A stretch of 64,000 bases of DNA from Atopsyche davidsoni (GCA_022113835.1 JAILWY010000006.1:11392501-11456500), one strand, 5' to 3'; counted from the first letter of the stretch, positions 38,201-51,405 are shown. The notes: generated by a model from the sequence alone, not told the origin. Made by a program: numbers and translations.

Positions 38201-40827
38201 GTAAATCTACATGAACAGTCACAAAATAAAGTCACCTAGATCTCATGTATTAAGCCGGAGCATTGAAACAAAATGCCCACTACAATTAACATGTATCATT
38301 CATAGTAAAATGATGCATGTTGACAACTTTCTGCAAGTCATCGTATACAATCATTCCCAAACTACATGACAAAACCAAAATTCAGCATAACACGTTCCCA
38401 AAATAATGCACCCATCTTCGCACAGGCTGGAAACAGTTTATAGGGGGAAAAGGCATAATACAAGAAAGTTTATAAAACTGAGTAACATTCAGATATAGTA
38501 AAGGTGATTGTGGCACTCCGGCTATACAAAGTTTAGGTGGTTCTTCGTGAATCCAACGAAACTGTGACAATACAAATGAAAAAGCTCTCTACCTGACTAT
38601 GCTTGCTGCATACATTGCATGTACGTATCACAGTACTTGTTAATAAATACAGACAATAAAATTATATGATAATAAAAAATATTCAGCTATGAATTTATTG
38701 TTAAAGCATTGCACATACTTCAAACATACTCCTTATTATTAAAATTTTAAAAACAATAATTTGGGGAAGTGAAAAGTATTATTAAACAATACTACTTTTT
38801 TATAATTAAGAATAAATAAATTTATAATTATAACGCAGATATTACAATACTACACAAAAAATGTACATTTTTGGCAAGTTTTTTTTATAGTCAAGAAATT
38901 ATACTTATTCTCCCCATTATGGAAGATACCATGATTTCTGAGACATTGTGTATAAGATTCAAAACTAATTTTTAGTAACCAAATTAAATTAGAAAAATAA
39001 CACTTCCACGTTACTTACAATAAACAAAAATAAATATTTTTGTTCGAGGAATGCCTGTTTAATGAGAAGCTACTGTCAAAAATAAATTACTACAAAGACA
39101 GAATTTTGATAATACTTATCTATAAAAAATTAAATCTTTGGTATTAATTGATTTTATCGACTCGATTCAATCAACATTGGGATATATGCAATCGCTAAAT
39201 AGTTGGTAAATCTAAAAACAATCCACACAAGTGTGTATACAAGAGAGTTCTATCATTCTCAATACTGATATGAATTCACATATGATGAGTAAGAACCTAC
39301 AAAATCTACACTCAAATGTTCAGAAGCAAAGGCCTGACACACGCCGTCCGTCCACCACCAACCCAGGCTAGCAGGAAACAGAATTGCATATACTAATTAT
39401 CTAACAGCATGTAACAACATTCATCACAAGATAAGTTACAACAACAATTAACAAATCTCTTCCATTTGTTCACACACATGTAAACGTTTTCATTTGAAAG
39501 ATTGTTTGTAATTGTTTTGCTCATTTACAAACTATAAGCTACATTTATTGATATTGATTAACAAATAAATCCTGTATAAATATGTTGTGACTCGTTGATT
39601 GAGGAACGTTAATTTGAGAATTCATGATAAAAAATATTCATTGTGCCTTATTACTTCGTAATTCAAAATAAATCATATTTACATCTTTCATTTAAAATGA
39701 GTCAGAAAATTTTAATGAAGAAAGAAATTGGTCAAAAGGTACCATCTGAGTTCTGAAAGGCTGATCTAATTGACAGTGATTACAAAGCAGTTAATGTCCG
39801 TATGTGTATTTAATAAAACTCTATTTCTCTGAAAAACGATTTACAACTTAAACGTAAATTACGATTTACAACATAAATTAAAAGCACACATAATTAACAG
39901 TAAAAAAATATTTTTAATCCAATATATAGCTTGAGAAACGCTATTTAATTTAATTGGTCTCTCAGAGCCTGAACATCAGCATATCAGTATAATAAACATA
40001 GCTGATAATTGTATCACGTGTAATTCAATATAATAAATTCTGTTTCTTGTGCACCAGTTATTTTGGTGTAGACCACTGTGTTGGACCTAAGTTGACATGA
40101 AAAGTATGTTGGCTACATATATAGGAAACACATTTTTGATAAAAAAAATTAATTTCACTGTATTTTCTTTTAGATTATTTGAAATATGATCACCCATCAG
40201 AAATTCATCAAAAAGAGGTATTTGTGAAACCAAATATTCATAAATGAACTAGTTTAAAGTTAAAAAAGCATAGCAATTAGTGAGTATTAGTGGCCAACAT
40301 ACTTTCTCATTTTAAAAAATACTGTGTTAACTTAAGAAAAAATTGCTTGCAGATCATGCGTATGTTCTATATGAATATTAGTAATTTTTGTAAAATGGAT
40401 TTCTCAGTGTATAAGGACAGTATTTATTTACATGATTATTGAACATGAAGCACCTGAAATGATCTACAAATATTCCCCTCTGTCTCCCGGCAGCTCATAG
40501 CGCAGTCAATCACAACTAAAGCCATTGCACAAATCTTAAATTGATGTATTTATGTACACATATGTTTCTAATTTGATCTTAGGCAGAATTTTACTTTTTA
40601 CATAATACCAATACAACTCTATTTTCAGTAATAAATGCACAATCCTATGATAGAAAAAAATATCACACTTCGCAGCTTTACCCAGCACTGTCATCAGATA
40701 TTCCACAAAAGATCTTTTTGACAAACACTATTTTATTTAAAAAATCATTACCATGAACACGGTTGTATACATAAAATTTTAATAGAGAATTTCAAGAGGT
40801 TTTGAAGTTATAGTTACTAAATAATCA

Positions 40828-40990
40828 ATATTTTTGACAGAGAGTACTTGGTGGAATTCCATTTTAATATTTTAAATAAAATAATCAAACTCAGTTTGAT
40901 AATGCCAACGTGAAAGGTTGACGAAACCGGTCACCAATAAAAATTAACATGTGGAAAAATCAGTCAAGTATTTTATTTAAAATATTAATA
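40828..40990 (+). mobile_element. MITE-like repeat (AATGCCAACGTGAAAGG family), fullest copy
   Basis: The left part reads GACAGAGAGTACTTGGTGGA then ATTTTAATATTTTAAATAAA. The core is GATAATGCCAACGTGAAAGG, then ACGAAACCGGTCACCAATAA, and the right end ACATGTGGAAAAATCAGTCA then AGTATTTTATTTAAAATATT. The AATATTTTAAATAAAATA and TATTTTATTTAAAATATT ends are inverted, giving subterminal inverted repeats. Other copies are at 14.73, 46.67, 53.83, 60.99 and 63.82 kb. It is non-coding. Confidence 0.7.
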
Positions 40991-41715
40991 GTTACTCATA
41001 AACTGTGCACTCTGCCAATTTCAATTAGACAATTTTACATATTTGTATAAGATAAAGCTTTTCTTATCGATAAAACAATAAGGTCGATCATATCCATAAC
41101 CCTCATGTCATTTTGCCATAAATTTTAAAGGATAATATTAATATATTTTATAGTATTAAATATTGCCAAACTTAATAAAGTTATTAATTAAATCATATAT
41201 AACCTAAGTGTAAAAGTGTTTCTGTTCATTTTTTGTCTTAAAAAAAAATTTAAGATTATAGTAAACCATATTTCAGAATAAGTAATGCAAATAAAAGAAT
41301 CCAACTTGGATATGCCTTGTATGGTTTTAAAAGCAAATTTGAAATTATTTGCTAAGGTATCAATATCTCACTTCATTTGATTTTTTTTTCTATCATAGTT
41401 TGTGTTAAGTGGAAAATTGTATTTATATATATTTTATATTATATTCAATAAAAATACAAATTGCCAGATCCGCGGTTAGGTTGTTCTCAAGTTAACACAG
41501 GAAATATCAGTAAGTCTGGAATAAATTTCTATTTCAATCGGCTCAAGTTCGTGTCCCGACTCTGTCAAGCTCCAGTTGATAAGAGCAAGAATTCCAAGCT
41601 GACAGGAATCAAAATACACTCCAAGGTTGTCTAACTAGGGCTTGAAGGACAAGGTACTATGGCTGTGTTTACAAAATTCAGATTACAAAAGGGGGCTAAC
41701 TACGGGGGCCTAGCA

Positions 41716-44700
41716 CTAAGGCTGCTCCAGCCAGGAACCCTGGCTAGTGTTGGGGGCCTTCATCTTGATGTTGAACTGCTTGAGGGTGGCCTCTAGCGCC
41801 GCCCCGTTCCCACTAAAGTACGCTGAGACCGCGTTATGGAACAACAATAGCTGCTTGTGCATCACCTTAATCTGCAATGCAAGTATTTCATTTCAATAAG
41901 AATTCTTTCATCCTGTAAGAGATACATATATAAGCTGATAAGACTCATAAACCATACACACTTTTAAGCAGTGAAAACCATTTTGAGTAGTAATTTACCA
42001 TAAAATAATTCAAGCCATATTATAAACATTGAAAGTCTCATTAATCTGGCCACAATCCTAAGAAAAAACCTAACCGTTTCTGGCAGAATCAAATAATGGG
42101 CAAAACAGCTCCCATTGCCTTAAAAATGAATACCAGCAGTCTCATTGACTATTTGGTTTTGTTTATATTTTTATATAACAGAGTATTACAAATTTAATAC
42201 CTCCAGAATTAACAAAACATTTATCATAGCTTGTACAATAAATATAGCTTACCCGATTTTCATCCAAAAACTTGAGTTTAACAGCGACATCTTGCTTCAA
42301 CTTTTCATAGTTTTGTCGATGGGAATCATACTGCTTCTGAATTTCTTCGACAGCCTCAGTGCTGGTGGAGCTCGCGCCCGTCAGGCTGGCAGCCTCCAAG
42401 TCACATCTGTACGCATCGTACTCCACCCTGGTCATTACACCGGCTCAGTTAATAACCATATTTCATTACCGATGGTTACTAAATATTTAATACACCTACA
42501 TTTTTTTACTACTATAAGCTTTTTGTCTTAATATTTATTTTTATAACAGTTGACACAATCTTTTAAAAATAAATGGAACACGGATGGGATTTGAGCCCAT
42601 GCCCTGCCCGAAATCGTGAAATCGCAGTCCTTTAGACAATATATGTTTTAAATTATTTTTTTCTTCTTTCATTATGTTTAAAATATTTTATTATTTAAGA
42701 AATTAAATTGGATTAAAAAAAATTTGAGGCACCAGTGCTTTGGAATGAGCGAAGTTCAGAGGCTTGTAACCTTCAAGGAGTGTTTAAAAGACTCTTTAAA
42801 GTGAAAGAGAGACAAAGATCTCAGGTGCCATGAAAATCTCTGACTGAAGTCAGATTCTAGGCTCGAAGTTTGTCCAGTTCTTTACTTATCTACCGTAAAA
42901 ATATATCTTTAATTTGAACCTGGCAGTTTCGTATTGTCGGATAGTCAGCAACGTGTCTTCGATAGTTTTGTGACACAACGTATTGACAGACGAGGTGAAG
43001 AAGTTCAGGGCCCCCAGAAGAGTGTCACCATTCCTGGTGAGATTCCGTTGTGTCTCCGAATTATACAGAAACTCTTCCTGGAGCTCAGGGGATTTCTGGG
43101 CTAGGTCTGAGAATGCCTCCCCCAAGGCATGCTGTAAATATATTATACAATCACTAAACTTCAAAGATTAAGTTTAGAAAAAACCAAATAGGGATGTTAT
43201 AAAAAAAATGTTTGCCGACTAACTGACACTTCACCATCCAAGAAAAAAAGTTAATTTACAGTAACTGTTATACCCTGTAAACGTATCAAACTCTTTACGC
43301 ATAACAACAAATATGACAATGAATTATCTTGGAATAATATTTTGAATCACGGGAATTATAAATTGATGGATGGAGGCACTAGATTGCTATAGTATGTTTG
43401 GGCTAAATGGGAACTAGAAAAAAGATCCAAAGAAGACAGTAGGAAAGAAAGTCAAGCTAAAATACTCAAATTACCAATATCAGAAAATAAGAATTAGACA
43501 TATTTACCTGAGTTTGCACCACGTGATAAAAGTGACTAGTAAGAGCTCTGGACAACCTCAATATGTTGGCGTACTTCCGCTGGGTGTCTCGCAGATGCTC
43601 GATTTGTGCCTCCAGATCTTAATAAAACAAAAGATGCATGAAATCTGTGATAAAATAACATGAAAAAAGGACAATAATTATCATCAACAGATCACATTAT
43701 TTAATTAGTTGAATAACAGAAGTTATATTACATCGTATAATTGTAAATTAGCTTTGAAACTATTTTAAGGGTATATTACAATAATGAAATAAAAATGAAA
43801 TGGTGTTGGATCAAAGTAAAAACAAAAATAAATCATAAATTAGATAATACTCAAACAAATGTGTTGGATTATTGTAAGAGTAAATTACATAAAGATTCAA
43901 AAGTTCTATCCGCATTCCAACAGATTTGATGTAAAAAATTTGTTATTAAGCTATTAAGTCCGTCAAATATTATTTTACTAAGCTAATAACACTGACCACC
44001 GGCTGCTGTGTGAGGGACAGGTGCACATTTAACATCTCTTATCGCATGTGTGGTGACCGCAATTTATAAACTCTCTTATCTACAATGAGATTGACTTTAA
44101 CCGAGCAACGTGTAAAATGCAATTACTTCAACGTGACTCTATCAGCTCACTAACTCTGCCAAATATTATTCAGACCTCTAACTTAACTAGCTATTATTTG
44201 AGTGTTGCTCTACCTGCATCAATAGTTCGAGATGACTTCCCGAGTTTCTCGTACATGAGCTGCTTGGTGCATTTGTATGTGGAGATACTCCAACTTTTCA
44301 GAGAGTCCATCCTTGAGGCTCCATTTTTGAACAAACTGCCAGTGCTGCCATTCTGAGCGGGATTCGTGCAACTAGCTGCAAAGTACAAAGCACACACTAT
44401 AGTAATTAAATAAAACCACAACATTAACACCGCTCTGTATGTAATAAATAAAATGTAATATTTTTTTCTTCATAATGCAAACTACCAATTAAATATTTCA
44501 TAAATCCGTCAAAATCATACAAATTGACAAGAAAAATGCAACACAGGGGATCATTTAGTAGATCCGCACTTTTTTAGTACACTCTTTTGTCCCTATTAAC
44601 TGTTTTAACTGCTAATGAAGTCTTTGTGTCTATATTTTAATTTAGTATGAAAAATACATAAGCATGTTTTGGATACTCACGTGTAGGAGCAGGGAACGGC

Positions 44701-44837
44701 ATGCTCTGGGAGTGAGTCGGATAACGTGCTTCTGTGCCGGAGCTGACGGACCCGCTGCTTTCATTTAGTGAAGGCGTGTCTTTGAGCATCTCATGGATGC
44801 TGCGCTCCGATGTGCTGGTCACTATAGTCTGCGCCAT
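41716..44837 (-). CDS. Arfip: Arfaptin (Arf/Rac/Arl1-binding BAR-domain protein), 6 coding exons
   Basis: Arfaptins are crescent-shaped AH/BAR dimers that bind GTP-loaded Arl1, Arf and Rac and act at the trans-Golgi in secretory granule formation. Coding exons: 44681-44837, 44214-44375, 43508-43617, 42920-43131, 42253-42427, 41716-41871. All phases agree, giving 323 aa (human ARFIP2 is 341). The N-terminus [20 protein letters not shown] is serine-rich and variable. The AH domain starts near [26 protein letters not shown]. It continues [20 protein letters not shown], the hallmark [64 protein letters not shown] and [20 protein letters not shown], and ends GSWLEQP. The exon holding the start opens at an acceptor at 44855, so an upstream 5'-UTR exon exists but was not located. 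The donor after 42920 is weak (AG|gttcaa). Confidence 0.96.
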
Positions 44838-46670
44838 CTTCTCCTTTATGTTTACCTGCAATGGCAAATATTAGCCATAAAATTAATAATTTTTAACAGA
44901 AAGAGCTTTTATGCCTCAAATTTAAATTTTAAAAACAAAACAAATGTTTAAAAACGGCTGAAGAGTTCTCACTGTTAAAACCATTTGGTTTTTTTATATT
45001 TTTTTAATCACAGTATTACAAAATAAAGACCTATATAAATATTTATTTTGTAATATTTAAATTCATTATTTAAATACGGAAATGTTGATATTTTTCAAGA
45101 GTTTTTTTTTCTTGGGTTCAAATTTGTATTATGTACATAAAATTATTATTAACCAATCTACCAAAAAAAAATTATCACCAAGCAAAAAAAATGTAATTAT
45201 AGATTCACAAAGTAAATAAAAATGTAAATAATTAAAAATATTGTTGATTTGAGAGAAGGTTTGAATAGTGATTTTATCATTAGATAGTAAACAAGCTATG
45301 AATTGGTTAGGCCATGACTCCAGTAGGAATGGGCACAGTTCTGAACCAGTGAGATAGTATATTGAGGATAGCAGCACAGAGCCCAACAGCCCTCATTAGA
45401 AATTCTTCTATAACAACTTTATTGAAGCAAAGCATTTTAACAAAACACAGATTTTAACGAAGAAATGTCTCATTTGAGTGATAAATTGTATAATATAGTA
45501 GTACTGCTATCATATTTACGAAATAATTACTACATGTTATAATCACAAAGACTTCTGGGAAATCATAATATTAGAAAATATATACAACACAATACAAAAG
45601 TATACAATCAACTTTAAATTAAATTGTTCATTTATTATATACAATAGATATATTGACACCATACCAAAAAATGGCAGATGTTTTTTGACAAATTACACAG
45701 ATTTTAATGTCAAGTCCAAAATGTTGTATTAGATTCTAAAGTGTAACTTGAACTCTATCGAGCATATAGCGACGTAAGTAATAAAATTAAATTGGTGGGG
45801 CTTACGAATCAATATAAATTAATTGTGTTTTGACATTGGTACATGTATGCACTATGAACTATGATCAGTCTACGCAGAAAATATAATCACAAACTATCCA
45901 CGTCGCGAATATTAAGCTAATGTATTTTCACAATTCACATTGAAAAAATATATTTCATAGAATATGTTGACATATCGTACCGGCAAATAAAAGAAAACAT
46001 CACAAAATATCAGTCAGTTTGGAATGACAGCCGAAAATTGAAGATCTATCACCATTTCTCCTACACAAAACACTAGAAGTACGTTTAAAAGTAAGACGAA
46101 ATCTTCGCAAACTGATCATTTTATAATTATTTTAAGAATTTATCCGAGTAAACCGATAAATACAATGATTTTCTGTTGACTGACGTCATTTTCCAGTATT
46201 ATTTTGACAGTTTAAACATAGTGATCGAGGCTCTATAAAGCTGACCATATTGAAAAAAAAAATAAGGCCATAATTACCGAGAATAGGTCCCACAGATTGA
46301 ATTATTTTCGGTTTTCGTAGTTAATAAATTATAGCAAATAAAGTTTCACAGAAAGAATACATCGAAACAGAAGTACACAGCCAGGACAGAACGACTTCGA
46401 GTGTTGCCATGCTGGCATCCTGCAGCAGCGGAGGCTGCCATCGATCAAATTAGAAAACTCTTTTTAGAAGGGGGGCCTTACACGTTTCAATTAATTTAAA
46501 GAAATCTCTTCTTCTCAAAATTTAATAAATAAGATAATGCAGAAAAACTGTCAATTTTCTTTGAATTCATTGATGAAGTTTTTTGCACGAAAACAAAATT
46601 TTAGGTATTGCTTCATAGATACAACTTTAGGTATTTAATATTTTTGACTTAGGTATTTGATATATTTTGA

Positions 46671-46771
46671 GTTCTTTGTGGAATTCCATTTAATATTTTA
46701 AGTAAAATACTTTTTCCAAGTGTTTAATTTTATTGGTGACCGGTTTCGCTAACTTTTCACATTGGCATTAT
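46671..46771 (-). repeat. MITE fragment (AATGCCAACGTGAAAGG family)
   Basis: Contains GTGGAATTCCATTTAATATT at the left. TTTTATTGGTGACCGGTTTC and AACTTTTCACATTGGCATTA give the family core in reverse orientation. Confidence 0.7.
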
Positions 46772-47259
46772 TACAATACACATCACATTGTTACAATATT
46801 TGAAAAGTTTTAAATCTAACCAAGTGATGCCCAACTCATAACTCGCGAGCAAAATGTAGCTTACGATGACTTTTAACATGGTTATTTTATTTGTTCAGTG
46901 GTGTATACTTTACATTAACAGAATAAAATATAATACTCTGTTGAATATAAAATGAAAATCAATACATATATCTGACTTACCTTAATTTTTTTCTAGTTAA
47001 TTATTGAACACTACTGGTCTAACCAATAAGCAATTAAAACTTTTCAAATATTTGTAACAAACCTTTGACAATGAAAGAAAGTCGAAAATTATGGTTAACT
47101 AATTGAAAAAGTGTAATTGTTATATAAACAAAATATTGACAGAAAACCAGAATTATCATTGCATACAAGCCCAATCCATATTATATACAACTTGGATTCA
47201 TCAGCCGGTAAATAAAATACCATAATAAAACTATAAAATATACAATGCGATCATAATTA

Positions 47260-47265
47260 TTTATT
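47260..47265 (-). terminator. Likely poly(A) signal of POLR3G
   Basis: AATAAA on the minus strand, 67 bases past the stop. Confidence 0.6.
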
Positions 47266-47331
47266 TTATAAATATACAAAGTTAATAGCTTTGAAAACAC
47301 CAATAGTGCATAAATACTTCATCAATAGCTT

Positions 47332-49061
47332 TTAATACACAGGACCATCATCCAAATTTTCATCATCATCATCAAACGCCTCCCCGTTATCAAAATAATT
47401 ATCTACATAGTCTGTGCCATCATCCATCTCTTCGTCCTGGTCTTCCATTTCCTCCTTATCAGAGTCTCTACCTTCTTCATCACCTGAAGAGTTATTTTCC
47501 TCTTTGATCTCTTCTTTGATACCTTCACTATTATCTTTCAATTCTTTCTGCTCTAATTTTTTTAATCTGAAATAGATTGAGAAATTTTATAAACACAGTA
47601 AACTAGACCTTAACAAATTTTCACATTTAAAAAAAGAAATAAAGATTTCACTTTAGCAGGGATGAAGTTATTTATTCCTAATGACCACAAAATCCACACT
47701 GCTCAATAAGCACCCAACACTCAGATATATCCTTAAGGCTAAGTTTAGTTAAGGTGAGAAGGCTGCGGTGCACCAAAATTTAGTATATTGGAGATGTCAC
47801 CGGTGCTGACGCACGCGCCTTGTGGTCGTTCCAGATGTTTAAGAATCTTTAAAATACGACATGTATTTGTTTCAAAAATATATAAAACTTAGTCTTATAA
47901 ACGAAAGGGAGATGCTCTTATGTTGTTTAACAAGGTCTAAGTAATTAAAAATAATATTTCTCTACAATATTTGAAATTTCATCATATCAAAGTCGTGTGG
48001 AGCTCCGCACACTGTGATTGCAAATCAATATGTTTTATAACATTTTAAAATATGTTTTTTTTATAGAGAAATAAGTTGTATATGTATAGTTGTATATATA
48101 TATATATATATAGATCTGTGGGGTGCATCCCTGAACCCTCAGACTGGCATTACATGTCGCCATATTACATTAGTATAGATGTTGCCTTGAACACGCGGGG
48201 CAACGTAGTTTGTGACAAGAAGCAGGGCAGAGTCGAGCGGCGGTGTGTGCATGGCCAGGGCGGCCATGCGCGCCCTGGAAGTGATTTTGTGATTTGCCGA
48301 AATTAAAGCTGCATGCTAGCGCCTCTAGCGACCGATTTTCTCAGAACGCCTTCACCTATTGTTCAAACTCGGCCTTTATAAATAAACTCAATTAAGATCA
48401 GCCTCATTATTGTTGTCATCAATAACCATTCAGAATAGATGAAAAACCTAAGATAGAATAATATTAATATTGTATTATTTTAATTTACTGCAAAACTAGC
48501 GTATACTGTAATACAATATGAATTAGAAACAAAAGGAATTAAAGATGCTAGAACAAAGAGAGATACTAAATTATATTTAGGATCATTGTAGCTATTTATG
48601 GAAAAATACTACAATTCAACTTTAAATATACTATTGATTCATAAGTGTGAATCCCCACCTATAACATTTTAAATTTATAGAATCTAAATTTGAGTGTAAC
48701 CAAATCATGCTCGCCTCGTTTCTATATCCAAAGGTTGGGCAAGCTTTCTTTTTCTTGACACTTTAGTGCCATCTCTCTTCTTTAAATGGAGTGGCCTCAG
48801 CTCGGCGGGCATGTGTGGCCAGTAAAAGAGAGGGGTTTTTGAAAATTTGCCCTCAGCAGATAAAACCTGAAAACACATTTCAACAATTGATGAGAACACA
48901 AGCTATCATTGAATTGTACATCAGAATATGAACACAGTGACTTGTTTCTTCTGAAAACTATACTTGCTTAAGTGTGTTGTCCATATAAAACCAGCTAGTA
49001 TAATTATAAAAACTCAAACAAAGATACAAAAATATACTATCATATTTTATCATTATTTAAG

Positions 49062-49119
<58 letters not shown>

Positions 49120-49128
49120 TTATATTTA

Positions 49129-49200
<72 letters not shown>

Positions 49201-50173
49201 TTAATATTTATCCGGTGGCGTACCTAAACTTTTGTCACTCTTTCTAAATCAATCAAAATCAGCAAATCTCAGGGGATCAAAAACCATTTTTGTCAAATTC
49301 CATACTTATTGTGAAAATTTATTCTGTTGATTACAAAATTATTTAATTTATGTGTAATATTTGAAAATTCTGCCCCAAAATATGTGCCACTCCCCCCCCC
49401 CCCCCCTCCCCTAGGTATGCTACTGCATATATCTTCATAATATTTGCTATTGATATATGCTACTCCACCTTATATTTATCAGAATATCTTTCAATATCTT
49501 TTTTTATAACAGATGGCAGAACATAAGTCGGAGAATCGTGAAGAAAGTCCATATATTGTTTTTTAATTATCAGCATATAGTCCATTGAAGCATTCACCTT
49601 GAAAATAAAAATGATTTACTACAACTGTTTGGATATGTTATTTGGAATAGTTTAAAAAAATTATATATCTCAATAAAACAAATAACAAAGACAAAATATT
49701 TTGAACATATTCATGAATGAAAATTAAATAGAGAACCAAAGAGACCGTGTCAATAGTCTATAAAAAGAAGAATCAAATTTTAAAAAGTATAAATGTATTG
49801 TCTTAGTTTTAGACACAAGACCCAGACGAACTAATACATTTTATTAAGTTAGCCCAATGGAAGACCTATAGTAGCAGATACTTTATTCAATGAATATTGA
49901 AAGAGAAAGTTTAGTCTTCCTTAATATTGTTTTGATTTGAGCACACAATTGGGAAAAACCATGGTATGGTTATCAAATTTCACATAAAGTATTGCAAATG
50001 AAAAATAATTTTTAAAAAACCTGCAGAGGCAAGGGTCTGTTCTCCAGTTTGGGATAGAGGGGCGGAGGTCCCAATGCGGGTCCCTGCACCTCTCCCCGCC
50101 CCACCCCCATAGACTGCAGCTGTTCTTGTGTGAGAGACGTAGTACTTCCACGTCCACGACTACGCCCAGCCAT
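47332..50173 (-). CDS. Polr3g: DNA-directed RNA polymerase III subunit RPC7 (POLR3G type)
   Basis: RPC7 is part of the RPC3/6/7 subcomplex (human RPC62/RPC39/RPC32) that allows RNA polymerase III to open and initiate at tRNA, 5S and U6 promoters. Exons: 50021-50173, 49469-49597, 48715-48866, 47332-47566, giving 222 aa (human POLR3G is 223). It starts [20 protein letters not shown], with the proline block [19 protein letters not shown]. Next come [20 protein letters not shown], then [12 protein letters not shown], then [20 protein letters not shown]. The C-terminus is the typical highly acidic tail with [32 protein letters not shown] and final DGPVY. The third intron needs a GC donor (ACGAG|gcgagc at 48714), because the GT frame reaches a stop or loses the tail. 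It starts 35 bp after the DPH3 stop. A long (AT)n run lies in intron 2. Confidence 0.93.
48113..48420. other. Possible LTR-like fragment in POLR3G intron 3
   Basis: A GC-richer island inside AT-rich intron sequence, starting TGTGGGGTGCATCCCTGAAC. It contains CGGCCTTTATAAATAAACTC (a TATA/poly(A)-like core) and ends near TTATTGTTGTCATCAATAAC. The shape is LTR-like, but no target duplication or second copy was seen in this window. Confidence 0.25.
49066..49196. repeat. (AT)n microsatellite in POLR3G intron 2
   Basis: About 130 bp of TA dinucleotides with a short TTTATTTATATT interruption near 49115-49135. Confidence 0.95.
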
Positions 50174-50208
50174 GGCTAAGCTCTTCTAACTAAACTGACC
50201 AAGTTAAA

Positions 50209-51405
50209 TTAGGCTTTAATAGGTTCCACTTGTTTATTTTTATCTTCGTCAGTAGTTATTTCTTCTATTTCAGCTTGAAACTTCTCCTTAAAAAAAGTTA
50301 CAAATTAGAAAAAACAATATTTTAGGTTTCAAGCAACACTGAGTAAGTGCCGCTTGGACACATTTACAAAGTCTTCAACGTATAATTAAAAGCATATTAC
50401 CTACGCCGAAATTTCCGACAACTTATAAGGGAAACCGATGGTAAAGCTTCAATTAAAACATTTTGGAAAAACTATAACATCAAGAATGCTGTTGACAGCA
50501 TCAGTGAATCATGGAAGGAATTAAAATTAACAACAATGAACCATGTTTGGAAAAAAATATGGCCAGAATGTATAAAAAGTGTTACATATTTAACAAATTT
50601 GGAACCGATCCCATTGAATTTGTATGAATTTGTATTAGAATAATTGATTCCTTATACGGCTTTTCGGTTAGCGGCCAAGTTTCGTGGAACGTATCTAGGC
50701 CGTTAAGCGAGGTATAGATGTATAGTGCTTACATAAAATATAGTGTATAAGACAGCTAAACCAATAGTGCAAAGAATATTTGTTGATGCCAAATTATTAC
50801 AAATGTTCGTAATTTAATGTCATGTTAATCATTAAACCAAATACTTATTGCTGTCCGTAGATGTTTGGTTTATTGTTGCAAATTATAAGTTCCTTTGCTG
50901 AAGTGATAAATGTTTAGATTCATTAAATACACAAATATGATATGATTTTATCATCACTATCACGTCTTTATGTCTACTGGTGGAAATTACTCAAATTAAT
51001 ATATTTAAAACTATTACTTACAGGATCATATATTACTTTAATTATGAGAGAACAGCTAGGACAAGTCGCTATTTCCTCACCAGCTGCTAGTTCATCCTGA
51101 AATTTGTATTGATTCAAGTATTATGTATAAATGTTAAAATAATTGGTGGAAATCGATTACCATAAGAAAAATATCAAATTAAATATATGAAATACTGAAG
51201 CCTACGGTCTTGTTAGATAAGATGGAATTTACTAATTGGTTTTATAAACATAAAATTTTACTAAAAACTAACTTTGAATTAAAGTTTGATTACTCACTTT
51301 GCTAATTTGAAATCTATCACCGCACGGACATGGATAATAATACACTTCTTCGTCTTCATCAAATTCAAAATCTTCTATTTCTACTTCATCGTGGTATGAT
51401 GTCAT
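50209..51405 (-). CDS. Dph3: Diphthamide biosynthesis protein 3 (DPH3/KTI11, CSL zinc finger)
   Basis: A small iron/zinc protein that donates electrons to the DPH1-DPH2 radical enzyme in diphthamide formation on elongation factor 2 and to Elongator in tRNA wobble-uridine modification. Exons: 51298-51405, 51022-51096, 50209-50286, all phase 0, 86 aa, the usual family size. It starts [20 protein letters not shown], followed by [12 protein letters not shown] and [18 protein letters not shown]. The four metal ligands are Cys26, Cys28, Cys48 and Cys51. The C-terminal tail is acidic and lysine-rich and ends PIKA. The stop is only 35 bp upstream of the POLR3G start, with no AATAAA between. Intron 2 carries a Tigger-like transposase fragment. 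It is divergent from Tim9b across 433 bp. Confidence 0.97.
50402..50644 (+). pseudogene. Pogo/Tigger-type transposase C-terminal fragment in DPH3 intron 2
   Basis: Opposite to DPH3, an 80-codon open reading gives [20 protein letters not shown], then [20 protein letters not shown] and [20 protein letters not shown] to a TAA. The FWKxYNIxxxxxxIxxSWxE...MNxxWKKxWP pattern is the region after the DDE core of Tigger (TIGD/jerky-like) transposases. The catalytic part is absent. It is a fragment only, with no TIRs seen. The open frame without a start suggests an insertion that is not very old. Confidence 0.7.

Larger units (their letters stand above)
35110..41715. other. Long AT-rich stretch without coding sequence
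   Basis: No exon is supported on either strand over 6.6 kb, and all open frames are short and compositionally random. The right end must include the arfaptin 3' UTR (minus strand, below 41716), but no AATAAA close to the stop was seen on the minus strand, so the UTR may be long. It holds a 44-bp palindrome (35168-35211) and a MITE (40828-40990). Confidence 0.55.
44856..47331. other. Spacer between arfaptin and POLR3G
   Basis: Must contain the arfaptin 5' non-coding exon and promoter, which could not be fixed. A candidate promoter area is 46.2-46.45 kb, where sequence is less AT-rich. A MITE copy lies at 46671-46771 and the POLR3G poly(A) signal at 47260. No other coding sequence is recognised. 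Confidence 0.5.

Noticed and set aside
42570..42640. tRNA-like sequence (GGATGGGATTTGAGCCCATG)
   Set aside because: Only a B-box-like arm in reverse orientation can be seen. No cloverleaf can be drawn, so at most it is a SINE remnant.
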